35,309 nt of DNA from JADFRG01 sp036986135 (GCA_036986135.1 BTQZ01000026.1:1-35309); one strand, 5' to 3'; shown: positions 7,410 through 16,247, counted from the stretch's first letter. A program made the numbers and translations. Notes: generated from the sequence alone by a model not told the origin.

Positions 7410-8534
7410 CTATCCGTGCAGAATCTTGTCCAGCGCCCCAATCAAGTGTCGTACGTTTTGCTCGCGTGCCGAGTGGCCCATCAGGCCGATTCTCCACACC
7501 TTGCCTTTCATATCACCTAATCCGCCGGCGATGGCGATGTTGTATTCCGCCCGCAGCCGTCCCCGCACCGCCGCTTCATCGACACCCTCCGGCACACTCA
7601 CGGTCGTAACCGTAATCATGCGATAGGGCTCCGGCACTACCATCGTCATATCCAGTCCTTGCAGGCCCTCCCACAACATCTCCGCGCTGGCTTGATGCCG
7701 CGCCCACCGCGCCTCCAGCCCTTCTTCGGCCACAATGCGCAGCCCTTCGTAGAGCGCTAGATTGGACGAGATCGGCGCCGTGTGATGATAGGTGCGCTCC
7801 TTGCCCCAGTACTTCTGCACGCCGCTCATGTCGAAGTACCAGCTGGCGACCTGTGTCCTTCTCTCGGCTAATGCCTTTTCCGCTCGCGCGCCGAGCGTAA
7901 TGGGACCCAGACCAGGCGGGCAGCTCAAGCACTTCTGGCTGCCGCTGTAGCAGACATCGATGTCCCATTCATCGACGAGCACCGGGCTGCCGCCCAGGGT
8001 GGCCACCGTGTCGACCACCAACAAACCGCCCTGAGCGTGCACCAGGTCTGCGAGGCCCTCCAGCGGCTGCAGCGCGCCGGTAGAGGTCTCGCCATGCACG
8101 ATGGCCACCACCTTTGCCGGACGAACTTGCAGCGCTTGCTCGATCTCCTCCAGCGTGAACACCTCGCCCATCGGCTTGCGGATCGTCTCTACCTCGCCTC
8201 GATACCTGCGGCTCATATCTTCAATGCGCTCGCCAAAGAATCCATTGACGCAAACCAGAACCGAGTCTCCGGGCTCGATCATGTTGGACAGTGCGGCTTC
8301 CATAGCCGCGCTGCCCGTCCCACTGACCGGGATAGCGAACGAGTTCTCGGTCTGGAAGGTGTAGCGCAGGAGGTCCTGGATGCGGTCCATGATCTCCAAG
8401 AAGATCGGATCCAGGTGGCCCATCATGGGCGCTGCCATGGCCTGCAGCACCCTCGGCGGCACATTGCTCGGCCCGGGACCCAGCAAGAGCGGTGCGTTAT
8501 CCTCCAATTGAGGGTAGTTGGGGAGAGTCTTCAT
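7410..8534 (-). CDS. Class V aminotransferase, alanine/serine-glyoxylate type
   Basis: This PLP enzyme probably transfers an amino group from alanine or serine to glyoxylate. Numbered from the chosen start there are 374 residues. The N-terminal LLLGPGPSNV motif, the VVDTVATLGG segment with the PLP-pairing Asp175, and YSGSQKCLSCPPG with Lys201 as Schiff-base lysine all match the alanine-glyoxylate aminotransferase branch. The open frame extends ten codons upstream to 8564. I chose ATG 8534 because GGAAG lies just before it and homologues begin close to this point. It is transcribed alone, divergently from the Fe-S carrier gene and towards ssb. Substrate choice between alanine, serine and related donors cannot be read from the sequence. 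Confidence 0.88.
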   Translation of the reverse strand: MKTLPNYPQLEDNAPLLLGPGPSNVPPRVLQAMAAPMMGHLDPIFLEIMDRIQDLLRYTFQTENSFAIPVSGTGSAAMEAALSNMIEPGDSVLVCVNGFFGERIEDMSRRYRGEVETIRKPMGEVFTLEEIEQALQVRPAKVVAIVHGETSTGALQPLEGLADLVHAQGGLLVVDTVATLGGSPVLVDEWDIDVCYSGSQKCLSCPPGLGPITLGARAEKALAERRTQVASWYFDMSGVQKYWGKERTYHHTAPISSNLALYEGLRIVAEEGLEARWARHQASAEMLWEGLQGLDMTMVVPEPYRMITVTTVSVPEGVDEAAVRGRLRAEYNIAIAGGLGDMKGKVWRIGLMGHSAREQNVRHLIGALDKILHG

Positions 8535-8650
8535 TTCATATCTTCCGTGTGAGGCTGCTTCCATTCTATTATGAACTGGCCTGGCATTCGTAGGCTTTGG
8601 CTCTGATCAATGTCACCAAGAGCGAACACTCAGCCGACTCCTGCGGCGAC

Positions 8651-8656
8651 TATAAT
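8651..8656 (+). promoter_or_regulatory. -10 box of the NfuA-like gene
   Basis: A perfect TATAAT, with no convincing -35. The predicted start near 8663 lies 25 nt before the ATG at 8688 and downstream of the earlier in-frame ATG at 8610, so it argues for the shorter protein. Confidence 0.5.
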
Positions 8657-8687
8657 CTGCATAAGCGTCCTTAGAAGGTGTCTGCAA

Positions 8688-9281
8688 ATGTTTGAGATCA
8701 GCGAGTTGGCACGTGACAAGATCAAAGAGCGACTGCGGGAAGTCAATCGACCGGAATTGGCGCTTCGCGCGGAGATCGTCGGCCGTTCCGAAGAAGATTT
8801 TCACTACCGGCTTAGCTTTGTGCCTGAAGAGCTCCGTCGGCCCGACGACGAAGTGATCACAACCAACGGTTTGACGGTCCTTGTGGACCCGGTGAGCAGC
8901 CGCTACCTGGACGGTGCGCGATTAGACTTCGTGGACGAATCCGATGAGTCGGGCTTCAAGTTCGACAACCCCAATCCGCTGTGGCATGACGAGCACGCGA
9001 GCGAGGTCAATGAGATCATCGCTAGTCAGATCAACCCCTCCATAGCCATCCATGGCGGACACGTCACGCTGTTGGACGTTCAGGATGAAGTTGCCTATGT
9101 CAATATGGGCGGGGGCTGCCAGGGCTGCGGTCTGGCCAGCGTAACGCTGCGACAAGGTGTGGAGAAGATGATCATGGAAGCCGTGCCTTCCATCAAGAGG
9201 CTGGTCGATACCACCGATCACTCGCTTGGCGTCAACCCATATTTCCAACGGCAGACCAGCGGCGAGTCCCCGCTTGCCTAG
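8688..9281 (+). CDS. NfuA-like Fe-S cluster carrier protein
   Basis: The 197-residue protein has two parts. Residues 1-100 resemble an A-type (HesB/IscA-like) domain but contain no cysteine, as in the degenerate N-terminal domain of NfuA. Residues about 105-180 form a NifU C-terminal domain with the cluster-binding CxxC at C144/C147 (GGGCQGCGLASVTL). Two such proteins would bridge one 4Fe-4S cluster for delivery to apo-enzymes in the cytosol; the window's own SdhB is a possible client. An upstream in-frame ATG (8610) would add 26 residues, but it precedes the TATAAT box. I chose ATG 8688, preceded by GAAGGTG. Confidence 0.88.
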   Translation: MFEISELARDKIKERLREVNRPELALRAEIVGRSEEDFHYRLSFVPEELRRPDDEVITTNGLTVLVDPVSSRYLDGARLDFVDESDESGFKFDNPNPLWHDEHASEVNEIIASQINPSIAIHGGHVTLLDVQDEVAYVNMGGGCQGCGLASVTLRQGVEKMIMEAVPSIKRLVDTTDHSLGVNPYFQRQTSGESPLA

Positions 9282-9403
9282 CGGGTCCAGACGATCTCGG
9301 AGCGGTCCCTCGTCCTAATGCGGGCATTTGGCTAATTGAGTCCCGCCCTTCAGTCAGAGCGGATCTGCTTCAGTTATCCAGATCAATCGACGCGAATTCC
9401 TTC

Positions 9404-9409
9404 TATAAT
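9404..9409 (+). promoter_or_regulatory. -10 box of the rhodanese gene
   Basis: TATAAT lies 43 nt upstream of the rhodanese ATG. No good -35 is seen at 16-18 nt spacing. The rest of the 171-nt gap after the NfuA-like gene holds nothing recognisable. Confidence 0.45.
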
Positions 9410-9452
9410 GACTGCACCTCCTTGTTGGGCACGATAAGCTTCAGGAGAATCA

Positions 9453-9782
9453 ATGAAGGAGATCAGTGGTGAGGAACTCAAGGCCAAAATCGATCGCGGT
9501 GACGATTTCAGGCTCGTGATGACACTGGGGGACCTGGCCTTCCAGGGCAAACACATACCCGGCTCCATTGGTCTGCATGAGCCTGAGACCCTGTTGGCAG
9601 AGCTCGATCCAGAGCAGGACATCGTGGTCTATTGCTCGGACCGATTGTGCCCTGCCAGCATGATGGCCTACAACTATCTCGAGGCCCAAGGCTACAAGCA
9701 CGTGCGGCGCTTCTCCGGCGGATTGACCGAGTGGGAGGCAGCGGGTTATTCGCTGCAGGGCGCACTCGTCGAAGACGAATAA
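9453..9782 (+). CDS. Single-domain rhodanese-like sulfurtransferase
   Basis: The 109 residues form one rhodanese domain. IVVYCSDRLCPAS places the presumed persulfide-forming Cys61 at the start of a six-residue active-site loop, and HIPGSI (34-39) and GLTEW are the usual family signatures. A second cysteine, C66, lies within the loop. It probably handles sulfane sulfur in the cytosol, and its position after an Fe-S carrier gene makes a sulfur-trafficking role plausible, though the two genes seem to have separate promoters. AGGAG at 9443-9447 precedes the ATG by 5 nt. Confidence 0.88.
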   Translation: MKEISGEELKAKIDRGDDFRLVMTLGDLAFQGKHIPGSIGLHEPETLLAELDPEQDIVVYCSDRLCPASMMAYNYLEAQGYKHVRRFSGGLTEWEAAGYSLQGALVEDE

Positions 9783-9885
9783 ACCCTCGTCGCACCGCAA
9801 GTCCGAGCATCTCTTCCAACAATCTACAACCCCAACACAGCTTGCTGTTGATTCGGTATTGCTCCTGGGCTAAAGGAAACCTTCC

Positions 9886-10869
9886 ATGGAACTCATGATA
9901 GAGACCCACGATCTGGCGAAAACGTATAAGACTGCCGACGGTGAGGAAGTGCAGGCTGTCAGAGGCATTGATCTCGAGATCCGGAGGGGTGAGATCTTCA
10001 GCCTGCTTGGACCCAACGGAGCAGGGAAAACCACCACCATTTCCATGATCAGCGGCCTGGTCGAGCCGACGCGGGGAGACGCCGAGATTGGCGGCTTCTC
10101 GATCACCAAACAGCCTCTGCAAGCCAAGAGACTGATGGGCGTGGTCCCACAGGAAATCGCGCTCTACAACACCTTGACCGGGCGGCAGAATCTAGAATTC
10201 TTCGGAAAGATGTACGGCCTGCGTGGCGCGAGACTCAATGAGCGCGTGGATGAAGTTCTTGAATTTGTAGGCCTGAGCGATCGACAGAAAGATAAGGTGG
10301 AAAACTACTCGGGAGGCATGAAGCGACGCCTAAACGTCGGGGTGGGCTTGCTTCACAAGCCGGAACTGGTCTACATGGATGAGCCAACGGTCGGCATTGA
10401 CCCTCAGAGCCGACGACGGATCCTCGACACGGTGAAGGAGCTGCGCGACGAGCGCGGTATGACCGTTCTGTACACCACGCATTTAATGGAGGAGGCCCAG
10501 GAGCTCAGTGATCGAGTAGGCATCATGGACCACGGCGAGATCATCGCGCTGGGCACACAGGGTGAGCTCATTCAGAGCGTGGGCGAAGAGGACATGCTGA
10601 TTCTCAAGGTCGGTGGAGGCGAGATAGGTGAGCGGTTGCCGCACCAGCTCCAGCGGGACGTTCCGGGAGTCACTCAAGTCCTGGTCGAGCAGAACGATAA
10701 GGACAGCGTCGGCCTGCTCAAGATCTCGGCCAAGCGCGGACGCAAGGCGCTGCCGGATGTCATCCAGCTAACAGAAGCGGCCGGCGTCGAGGTGCAGTCG
10801 GTGGAGATACGAGAGCCAGACCTCGAAGCGGTATTCCTCCACCTGACCGGTCGGGCATTGCGAGACTGA
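9886..10869 (+). CDS. ABC transporter ATP-binding protein, DrrA/ABC-2 type
   Basis: This is the ATPase of an exporter, 327 residues. Walker A GPNGAGKTT is at 42-50, the Q-loop at Q89, the signature YSGGMKRR at 141-148 and Walker B LVYMDEPT at 161-168. The extra C-terminal domain (about 225-327), with IREPDLEAVFLHLTGR near the end, is typical of the DrrA/NatA-like drug and lipid export branch. AAGGAAA at 9873-9879 precedes the ATG. The first permease gene follows after 9 nt. The substrate is unknown. Confidence 0.92.
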   Translation: MELMIETHDLAKTYKTADGEEVQAVRGIDLEIRRGEIFSLLGPNGAGKTTTISMISGLVEPTRGDAEIGGFSITKQPLQAKRLMGVVPQEIALYNTLTGRQNLEFFGKMYGLRGARLNERVDEVLEFVGLSDRQKDKVENYSGGMKRRLNVGVGLLHKPELVYMDEPTVGIDPQSRRRILDTVKELRDERGMTVLYTTHLMEEAQELSDRVGIMDHGEIIALGTQGELIQSVGEEDMLILKVGGGEIGERLPHQLQRDVPGVTQVLVEQNDKDSVGLLKISAKRGRKALPDVIQLTEAAGVEVQSVEIREPDLEAVFLHLTGRALRD

Positions 10870-10878
10870 GCATTCCAA

Positions 10879-12342
10879 ATGCGCAAGATCCTGACCATCG
10901 CCTGGAAGGAAATCTACCTCACCTTCACCAATCGCAACCTGCTGATCATCATGATTCTCTCCCCGCTTGCGGTGGCCACGATCGTGGGATTGGCCTTTGG
11001 CGGATCGGGCGCGGACGACATTCCCGTGCAGGACATACCGCTCGCTATAGTCAATCGCGACCAGGGGAACGATTTCGGCGTCAACTATGGCGACATCTTC
11101 ATATCGCTGCTTGTCCCTGGTGAAGAGCAGGGGCTTGTCCCTGCCGAAAACCAAGGGCTTGTACCAGCGCAGGGTGAAGGAACGTTGCCAGCCTGTGATC
11201 TCCTTGAAAGCCAAAGCTCTAGTCAGCGCGATTCCAATGTGCTTCATGATCTGACGGATTCAGTGGTGTTCGATGTGGCCGCCGCGAACGCTCTCATTGA
11301 GAGCGGCGAACTGGATCTCCCGATCCACGATACCAGCGAGGAAAACTACACCGAGCTGGTTGCGAAGTTAGCGGTCGAAAATGGCACCTACGTAGCGGCC
11401 ATCATCATTCCTCCAGACTTCACGCAACGTATCGCCTATATTCCGAGATTTCACCCATTTATCGAGGAATCCGGAATCACGGTCTATGCCAACAGCGGAA
11501 GCCCCATTTCATCGGGCGTGATCCACAGCATTGCGGGGGGTATAACCCAGCGAATCGCGGCGGGGAACATCACGATGGCGGCCGCCTTCGACGAATTACA
11601 GGAACGCTATGGTGCGGCGGCCCTCAGCGCATTCTCGCCTGACGATTTCTCCTCCGCCTTCGCCTGTGCCTTTGACCCCGGAACCGACCTGGTTCGGCTC
11701 CAATCGGAATCCGTTCAAGGTGGGGGCTCGAATGACACGACCACGATCATCTTGGTGGCGGTTGGGTCTGCGCAGGCCATGTTCTTCGCCATGTTTACCG
11801 CACAGTTCGGCGTGCTGAGCATGCATGAGGAGCGGCGCGAGTGGACCCTGCAACGACTCGTGATTTCGCCCACGCCTCGCTCCTACATTCTGGCCGGCAA
11901 GCTGCTTGGGGTTTTTGTGACGGTAATCTTCCAGCTGCTTGTGCTGCTCGTTGCCCTCACACTAGTCGCCAGTCTAATCCAGCGTGAACTGACCTTAATT
12001 TGGGGCGAGGATTTCCTGAGCCTCGGGGTTCTGGTCTTTGCCGTGGCACTTGGCGTGGCCGGATTTGGCATGCTGCTTGCCGGAATCGTGCGGACCGCCG
12101 AACAGGGCCAGGTCGTTGGGCCGGTCGCCAACATGGTACAGGGCGTCCTTGGCGGCGCCTTTGGCTTCTTCCTGCCGACTGCGATCGCGGTGTTCTCGCT
12201 CGTCTACTGGGGGAGAGAGGCCTTCCAGAGCCTTTCTTTGGGCGACTCCGATATAGGATTGAATTTGCTGGTCCTCGCTGTGCTCGGCCTGATCATGTAT
12301 GTCATCGGCGTGATCTTATTCAACAAACGGTTCGATTTTTAA
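10879..12342 (+). CDS. ABC-2 type permease
   Basis: The 487-residue membrane subunit has one N-terminal transmembrane helix (about 20-42), a large extracytoplasmic region (about 45-290) and a C-terminal bundle of about five helices (about 295-482), the layout of ABC2_membrane_3 proteins. The MHEERREWTLQRLVISPT segment between the first helices of the bundle is the usual coupling region. It forms the channel with the next gene product. An imperfect triplication of eight residues lies in the external region at 77-100, an unusual insertion. The gene is spaced 9 nt after the ATPase and 10 nt before the second permease. Confidence 0.88.
   Translation: MRKILTIAWKEIYLTFTNRNLLIIMILSPLAVATIVGLAFGGSGADDIPVQDIPLAIVNRDQGNDFGVNYGDIFISLLVPGEEQGLVPAENQGLVPAQGEGTLPACDLLESQSSSQRDSNVLHDLTDSVVFDVAAANALIESGELDLPIHDTSEENYTELVAKLAVENGTYVAAIIIPPDFTQRIAYIPRFHPFIEESGITVYANSGSPISSGVIHSIAGGITQRIAAGNITMAAAFDELQERYGAAALSAFSPDDFSSAFACAFDPGTDLVRLQSESVQGGGSNDTTTIILVAVGSAQAMFFAMFTAQFGVLSMHEERREWTLQRLVISPTPRSYILAGKLLGVFVTVIFQLLVLLVALTLVASLIQRELTLIWGEDFLSLGVLVFAVALGVAGFGMLLAGIVRTAEQGQVVGPVANMVQGVLGGAFGFFLPTAIAVFSLVYWGREAFQSLSLGDSDIGLNLLVLAVLGLIMYVIGVILFNKRFDF
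11107..11178 (+). repeat. Three tandem 24-bp repeats inside the permease gene
   Basis: Three in-frame copies encode LLVPGEEQ, GLVPAENQ and GLVPAQGE (residues 77-84, 85-92 and 93-100). The repeats share the core CTTGTCCCTG, with the third copy diverged. They keep the frame and look like a slippage-born expansion of an external loop. Confidence 0.75.
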
Positions 12343-12352
12343 GCTTGAAAAC

Positions 12353-13594
12353 ATGCGTACGACAATTGATATAGCCGTCAACGACCTGCGGATCTTCTTC
12401 AGTAATCGCTCCAATTTGATTTGGCTGGTAGGCATACCGGTAGGAATGACGATCATCCTCGGGGTTGCCATTCCTAGCGACGGTGGGCCGGAACTGGTTC
12501 CTGTGGACGTCATCGATCATGACCAAGGGCCAGCCGCAGCACTGCTTATTCAGAGCCTTAGGCAGGCGAATCCCAACCTGCTGCTGTGCCCCATGGACAA
12601 CACCACCGAGGATCCGTGCCATTTGAATGAGGCTGATACTCTCGATGCCGCGCTCTCGATGGTTCGCCTGGAAGAAGCGGATACGCTGGCCCTGATCGAG
12701 ATTCCGAGCGATTTCAGTGCCAAGGTATCGAATTTGGAGGCGGTTGCGGTTCGGTTCGTGTCGGTGGAGGATCTCACCGCTCCCCAGTTCATTCGGCAGG
12801 CGGTTGAGACGGCTCTCACTCAGTCCAATGGAGCGCTTGCGGCTTCTCGCATCGGAGCCCAGCTCGCCTCCAGAATCGAGGCCAGCGCGATAGACGACGC
12901 ATCTTTGGCGCAGAGCCTGCGCGATCGAGCAGCCGAGATTTGGGCCACGGACCCGATCGCAGTGCGCTTTGAGCTGACACAATCCAGTTCATCCGGGTCG
13001 GTAGGAGGCTTTGGGCAGTCCATCCCAGGGATCGGAAGCATGTTTGTGATGTTCGCGGTGCTTGGCGGCATGGCGCTTATGATTGAGGACATGCGACAGT
13101 GGACCATGCAGCGCCTGGCATCCATGCCCGTGACCCGCACGCAGCTGTTAGGCGGGAAGATCCTCGGCCGTTTCTCCCTGGGGATGATGCAGTACCTGAT
13201 CATCTTCGCCATCGGCGTCGTTGTGGGCCAGAGCTTTGGTCGCGACCCGCTGGCCCTGGTCTTGATCATGCTGGCGTTTGCATTATGTGTAACCGCGCTC
13301 TCGTTTGCGTTGGGCTCCTTCGTCAAGGACGAAACCCAAGCGGCCGGGCTGACTAACCTCCTGGGAATCTCGTTGGCCGCGTTGGGCGGGGCCTGGTGGT
13401 CCTTGGAAATCGTGCCGGAATTAATGCGCGCGGTAGGACACATCTCGCCCGTGGCCTGGGCGATGGACGGCTACACCTCGCTCATCTTCGAAAACGGAGA
13501 CTTGGGGACCGTCTACCCGTCGATCCTGATCTTGCTGGCCGCGGCGGCGGTCTTCTTTGTCTTTGGCGTTCGACGATTCCGCTATGATATATGA
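12353..13594 (+). CDS. ABC-2 type permease, second subunit
   Basis: The 413 residues have the same plan as the preceding gene: an N-terminal helix (about 18-40), an external domain to about 215, then about six helices. The EDMRQWTMQRLASMPVT segment mirrors the coupling region of its partner, so the two subunits are probably homologous halves of one heterodimeric channel served by the ATPase at 9886. Start ATG 12353 lies 10 nt after the previous stop. Nothing in the sequence identifies the cargo; lipids, drugs or peptides are all possible for this family. Confidence 0.88.
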   Translation: MRTTIDIAVNDLRIFFSNRSNLIWLVGIPVGMTIILGVAIPSDGGPELVPVDVIDHDQGPAAALLIQSLRQANPNLLLCPMDNTTEDPCHLNEADTLDAALSMVRLEEADTLALIEIPSDFSAKVSNLEAVAVRFVSVEDLTAPQFIRQAVETALTQSNGALAASRIGAQLASRIEASAIDDASLAQSLRDRAAEIWATDPIAVRFELTQSSSSGSVGGFGQSIPGIGSMFVMFAVLGGMALMIEDMRQWTMQRLASMPVTRTQLLGGKILGRFSLGMMQYLIIFAIGVVVGQSFGRDPLALVLIMLAFALCVTALSFALGSFVKDETQAAGLTNLLGISLAALGGAWWSLEIVPELMRAVGHISPVAWAMDGYTSLIFENGDLGTVYPSILILLAAAAVFFVFGVRRFRYDI

Positions 13595-13633
13595 GCGTAT
13601 GATCTGTGAGAGGCGTGTGACAGGAGAATCGAG

Positions 13634-13864
13634 ATGAACGATGAAAATAGTTCGGGACTGAAGTGGCGTATCGCGTTTTCGATTATTTCGTCCATGATCT
13701 GGCTGATCTTCATCGTGGCCTGGGTCGGCTTTGGATGGAACGATTTTGAGACTGGAGAGAACATCGCCGTGCTGTGTATCTCGTCGGTGGTCTGGCTGGG
13801 ATCGAATGGCCTGGTTTGGGCCATCTGGCCCAGCAGCTCTAATGACAAGGATGAGGCTGGCTAG
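13634..13864 (+). CDS. Small two-helix membrane protein
   Basis: The 76 residues are mostly two hydrophobic segments (about 10-31 and 42-65), with short charged ends and an acidic tail. AGGAG at 13622-13626 precedes the ATG by 7 nt, a good ribosome site, and the intrinsic terminator at 13905 follows, so it is most likely the last gene of the ABC exporter operon. I do not recognise a family. It could be a small accessory subunit of the exporter or an unrelated membrane protein. Confidence 0.6.
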   Translation: MNDENSSGLKWRIAFSIISSMIWLIFIVAWVGFGWNDFETGENIAVLCISSVVWLGSNGLVWAIWPSSSNDKDEAG

Positions 13865-13904
13865 CGAGGCTCGAGCAGACAAGATGTTTCTAGCCTAAGA
13901 ACAC

Positions 13905-13938
13905 AAAAGCGGGCCGAGTGATCTCTGCCCGCTTTACT
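13905..13938 (+). terminator. Intrinsic terminator of the ABC exporter operon
   Basis: AAAGCGGGC (13906-13914) pairs with GCCCGCTTT (13927-13935) across a 12-nt loop and runs into TTTACTTT. Confidence 0.8.
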
Positions 13939-14040
13939 TTCTAATAAGCGAAAACCTACGCATAAGACAGAAGGTTTCCACCGCGCTCCAAAGCGCGGCC
14001 TTGAACACCTTTCGACCGATTCGGGTTGACCACCTCATGA

Positions 14041-14235
14041 TCACCCCTCGGGCGATGCCTGAAGCTCAGAACCCCCGGCGGCCATTTCCCGCCTAGTTTT
14101 TCCCATCCAACCCAAGTGAGTATGATCGAAGGAATCAGGATACTTCAATCCGTACCCGACCACGATGAAGCCAGGGGCCGATCTCGTGTACGGCCTCCTC
14201 TTTCCGCTTCCTGCATACGGGGGATCGCGCGGCAT
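14041..14235 (-). pseudogene. Possible remnant of a phosphoribosyltransferase C-terminus
   Basis: A 64-codon frame contains FIVVGYGLKYPDSFDH, which resembles the C-terminal VVGYGLDY signature of hypoxanthine phosphoribosyltransferases. Nothing recognisable lies before or after it and no ribosome site is seen. It sits in a stretch with other gene fragments. The match is short and could be chance. Confidence 0.25.
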
Positions 14236-14290
14236 TAGTCAATCAGCAAATTGAGCAGTAAGATCAGCGCTCCTTGAGCGCAAGACGTAA

Positions 14291-14558
14291 AGAGCATCAC
14301 ACGCTCAGGCTACAATTGAGAATACGCTCGACCGCAATCGTGCCGGTTTCATTTTGACTGGGCAGGATCTGCTCAAAGGCAATGGCGGACGCAAGGTGTG
14401 GTGCACTAAGACGTGGCCCTTCCTTGTTGGAGACCAGTGTTCCTGGAATCTTTGACGCGGGCGACGTACGGCAAGGCGAAATACTGCGGGTCGCCTCCGC
14501 CGTCAGTGAGGGCACCATAGCCGTCAGCTTCATTCACCAGTATCTCAAGACTGTTTGA
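14291..14558 (+). pseudogene. Thioredoxin-reductase-like C-terminal remnant, frameshifted
   Basis: One frame opens at 14291 and reads through AGFILTGQDLLKG (about 14342-14380), a segment seen in thioredoxin-reductase-like flavoproteins. A second frame then carries LLETSVPGIFDAGDVRQGE and RVASAVSEGTIAV, the family's C-terminal FAD-binding signature, ending at TGA 14556-14558. The switch between frames falls around 14380-14430. The whole N-terminal FAD/NAD(P)H core is missing. The stop overlaps an ATG (TGATG) that begins the next fragment, as if an old operon had decayed here. Confidence 0.6.
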
Positions 14559-14834
14559 TGTTTGAGTCCCTGCGCACATCCGACCTTGCGCTCCTAAGCA
14601 GTCAATTCGCTGAGGAGCAGCTGCCCAAGGTCATGGGCTATTTGTCCCGTGATTTCTGGGTCCAGCATCTGCTGGCCGAGATCCGGAAAGTCGCGTGATA
14701 AAGGCACCGGTTTGGGCCTGGGCAGCAGCCGCAAGATTATCGAAGAGCGACATCGAGGGGAGATCAATCTCAGTTCAGAGCCCGGGAACACTCGTTTTGA
14801 GGTCCGGCTGCCGCTTTACTTTGAGGCAATCTAA
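14558..14834 (+). pseudogene. Histidine kinase C-terminal remnant
   Basis: The frame from about 14649 to the stop at 14832-14834 carries KGTGLGLG, then KIIEERHRGEI and SSEPGNTRFEVRLPL, which is the G2 box and last strands of a HATPase_c domain. The preceding frame, starting at ATG 14558, stops at 14696 in another frame. The dimerisation and N/G1 boxes are absent, so at most about 40 of several hundred residues remain. It cannot encode a working kinase. Confidence 0.65.
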
Positions 14835-14845
14835 GGATTAAGGTA

Positions 14846-15265
14846 ATGGCTTTACATACCGAAGCACCGGATAAGAAGACAATCTTGAAGCAGGTCAAGG
14901 TCATTGCAGTAGTTGGGCTATCGCGGCGAGAAACTCGGCCAGGATACTACGTGCCGGCCTACATGCATGCCGCAGGATACCGCATCGTCCCGGTCAACCC
15001 CTATCTTGACGAGGCCTTTGGTGAGAAGGCCTATCCTGACCTTCTCTCTATCCCCGAGCCGGTCGATATGGTCGTAATATTCCGACGAAGCAAAGACGTG
15101 CCGCCGGTCGTGGATGAGGCAATCGAAATCGGGGCTAAAGCAATTTGGATGCAGCTTGGGATCGTCAACGAAGAGGCCGCGGCCGAGGCGCGTGCGGCGG
15201 GCCTGCAGGTGGTCATGAACTCCTGCATTAAGATCGACCATCAACGCCTGCTTGGAGGTACCTGA
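14846..15265 (+). CDS. CoA-binding domain protein (YccU-like)
   Basis: The 139 residues form a single Rossmann-type CoA-binding domain: AVVGLSRRETRPGYYVP (21-37) is the nucleotide loop, VPVNP follows, and the end has CIKIDHQRL, close to the CIKIEH motif of the family. Homologues are stand-alone versions of the succinyl-CoA-synthetase nucleotide domain and have no firmly known reaction. The start lies just after the kinase remnant, with AAGG upstream. The downstream DUF3307 gene starts 5 nt after the stop, using a GGAGG inside this gene, so the two are probably co-translated. Confidence 0.85.
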   Translation: MALHTEAPDKKTILKQVKVIAVVGLSRRETRPGYYVPAYMHAAGYRIVPVNPYLDEAFGEKAYPDLLSIPEPVDMVVIFRRSKDVPPVVDEAIEIGAKAIWMQLGIVNEEAAAEARAAGLQVVMNSCIKIDHQRLLGGT

Positions 15266-15269
15266 CCTA

Positions 15270-15926
15270 TTGTTTTGGAACCTTTTTCTCGCGCACTTGC
15301 TGGGTGATTTTCCGCTCCAGCCCATGTGGTTGGTGCGCTCCAAATCCCAGTTGTGGGGGCTGGTGCTGCATGCCAACATCCACCTGCTCAGCATGCTGCT
15401 GCTGGTGGGAGCATTCCGAAGCGAGATTTGGCCTCAAGTCCTGGCGCTTGCCACCGTCCATTTTGTCGTTGATGTGGTCAAGTATCGATTGACGGAATCC
15501 CGTCCGGAATGGGTAACGAGTTCCTATTTCATTGACCAAGCCATCCACATCCTGTCCATCATCGTGGTGGCCGCCTGGATCGAGGTCATCGTGCCCGAGG
15601 CCGGAGCAGCCTTTAATAGCGCGCTCCTGATAACCATCAGCGGCTATATCCTTGTCACGCATGTCTGGTTCGTGACGGAGAAGACTGTCAGCCACGCGGA
15701 ATCCGGCTACAACCAGGAAGTGCAATCGACTCTCTGGCCGCGCATGATGGCGCGGGCCACTTTCCTGACCGTCCTTGTTGCGGTGGGGACCTTCGGATTT
15801 GGTGTCGCTGCTGCGGTTCAGTTCCCTTATTACAGGGATTCATACTGGCGGCGTGCTCTGATCACCGACCTCATCGTTGCGGTGGTCATAGCTGTCTCTA
15901 TTGGTGTCGCAATCAGCTCTATCTAG
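15270..15926 (+). CDS. DUF3307 family membrane protein
   Basis: The 219-residue protein is predominantly hydrophobic, with about six membrane segments. It begins with the family's characteristic FLAHLLGDFPLQP and keeps the HFVVDVVKY motif, a conserved His/Asp pair in a membrane context. I chose TTG 15270 because GGAGG at 15254-15258 lies about 11 nt upstream. The frame stays open to an earlier TTG at 15252, which would overlap the CoA-binding gene. The function of DUF3307 is not known to me. Confidence 0.8.
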   Translation: MFWNLFLAHLLGDFPLQPMWLVRSKSQLWGLVLHANIHLLSMLLLVGAFRSEIWPQVLALATVHFVVDVVKYRLTESRPEWVTSSYFIDQAIHILSIIVVAAWIEVIVPEAGAAFNSALLITISGYILVTHVWFVTEKTVSHAESGYNQEVQSTLWPRMMARATFLTVLVAVGTFGFGVAAAVQFPYYRDSYWRRALITDLIVAVVIAVSIGVAISSI

Positions 15927-16247
15927 CGACCCGCCTCATCCATGACACGGTGCCTTGCGCGCCGAAGCCTCATCTCCTTCCCAGAGCTCCGTGCTCCCCT
16001 CTAGATCCGTAAAGAGAAACGTGACAGTTTCCTGTCGGCAGATTCAATGCATCCTACTCTATCGGTAGCTTATCGCGAGGTAAAAGGAGTTGATTTACGA
16101 TCCACTCTAACCGGGTTTTGTCTCACCACTCGTGTATCTTAGTGGAGAAAACGACGACGTTCAGTTCTTTTGACGTCCCCTTTGGTACAAGGCGGCTATG
16201 GTTGGCAGCCGTGGGTGGAGCTGATAATTTGAGCGGGCGCTATCCCG
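15927..16247. other. Intergenic region upstream of the CAP gene
   Basis: These 321 nt hold no convincing gene. A weak promoter candidate for the next gene is TTGGCA (16202-16207) with GATAAT (16223-16228) at a short 15-nt spacing. TTGACG at 16170 has no good -10 partner. No clear terminator follows the DUF3307 gene. Confidence 0.4.

Noticed and set aside
8610..8687. Upstream ATG extending the NfuA-like protein by 26 residues
   Set aside because: It precedes the TATAAT box at 8651 and adds sequence unlike the family; ATG 8688 has a ribosome site.
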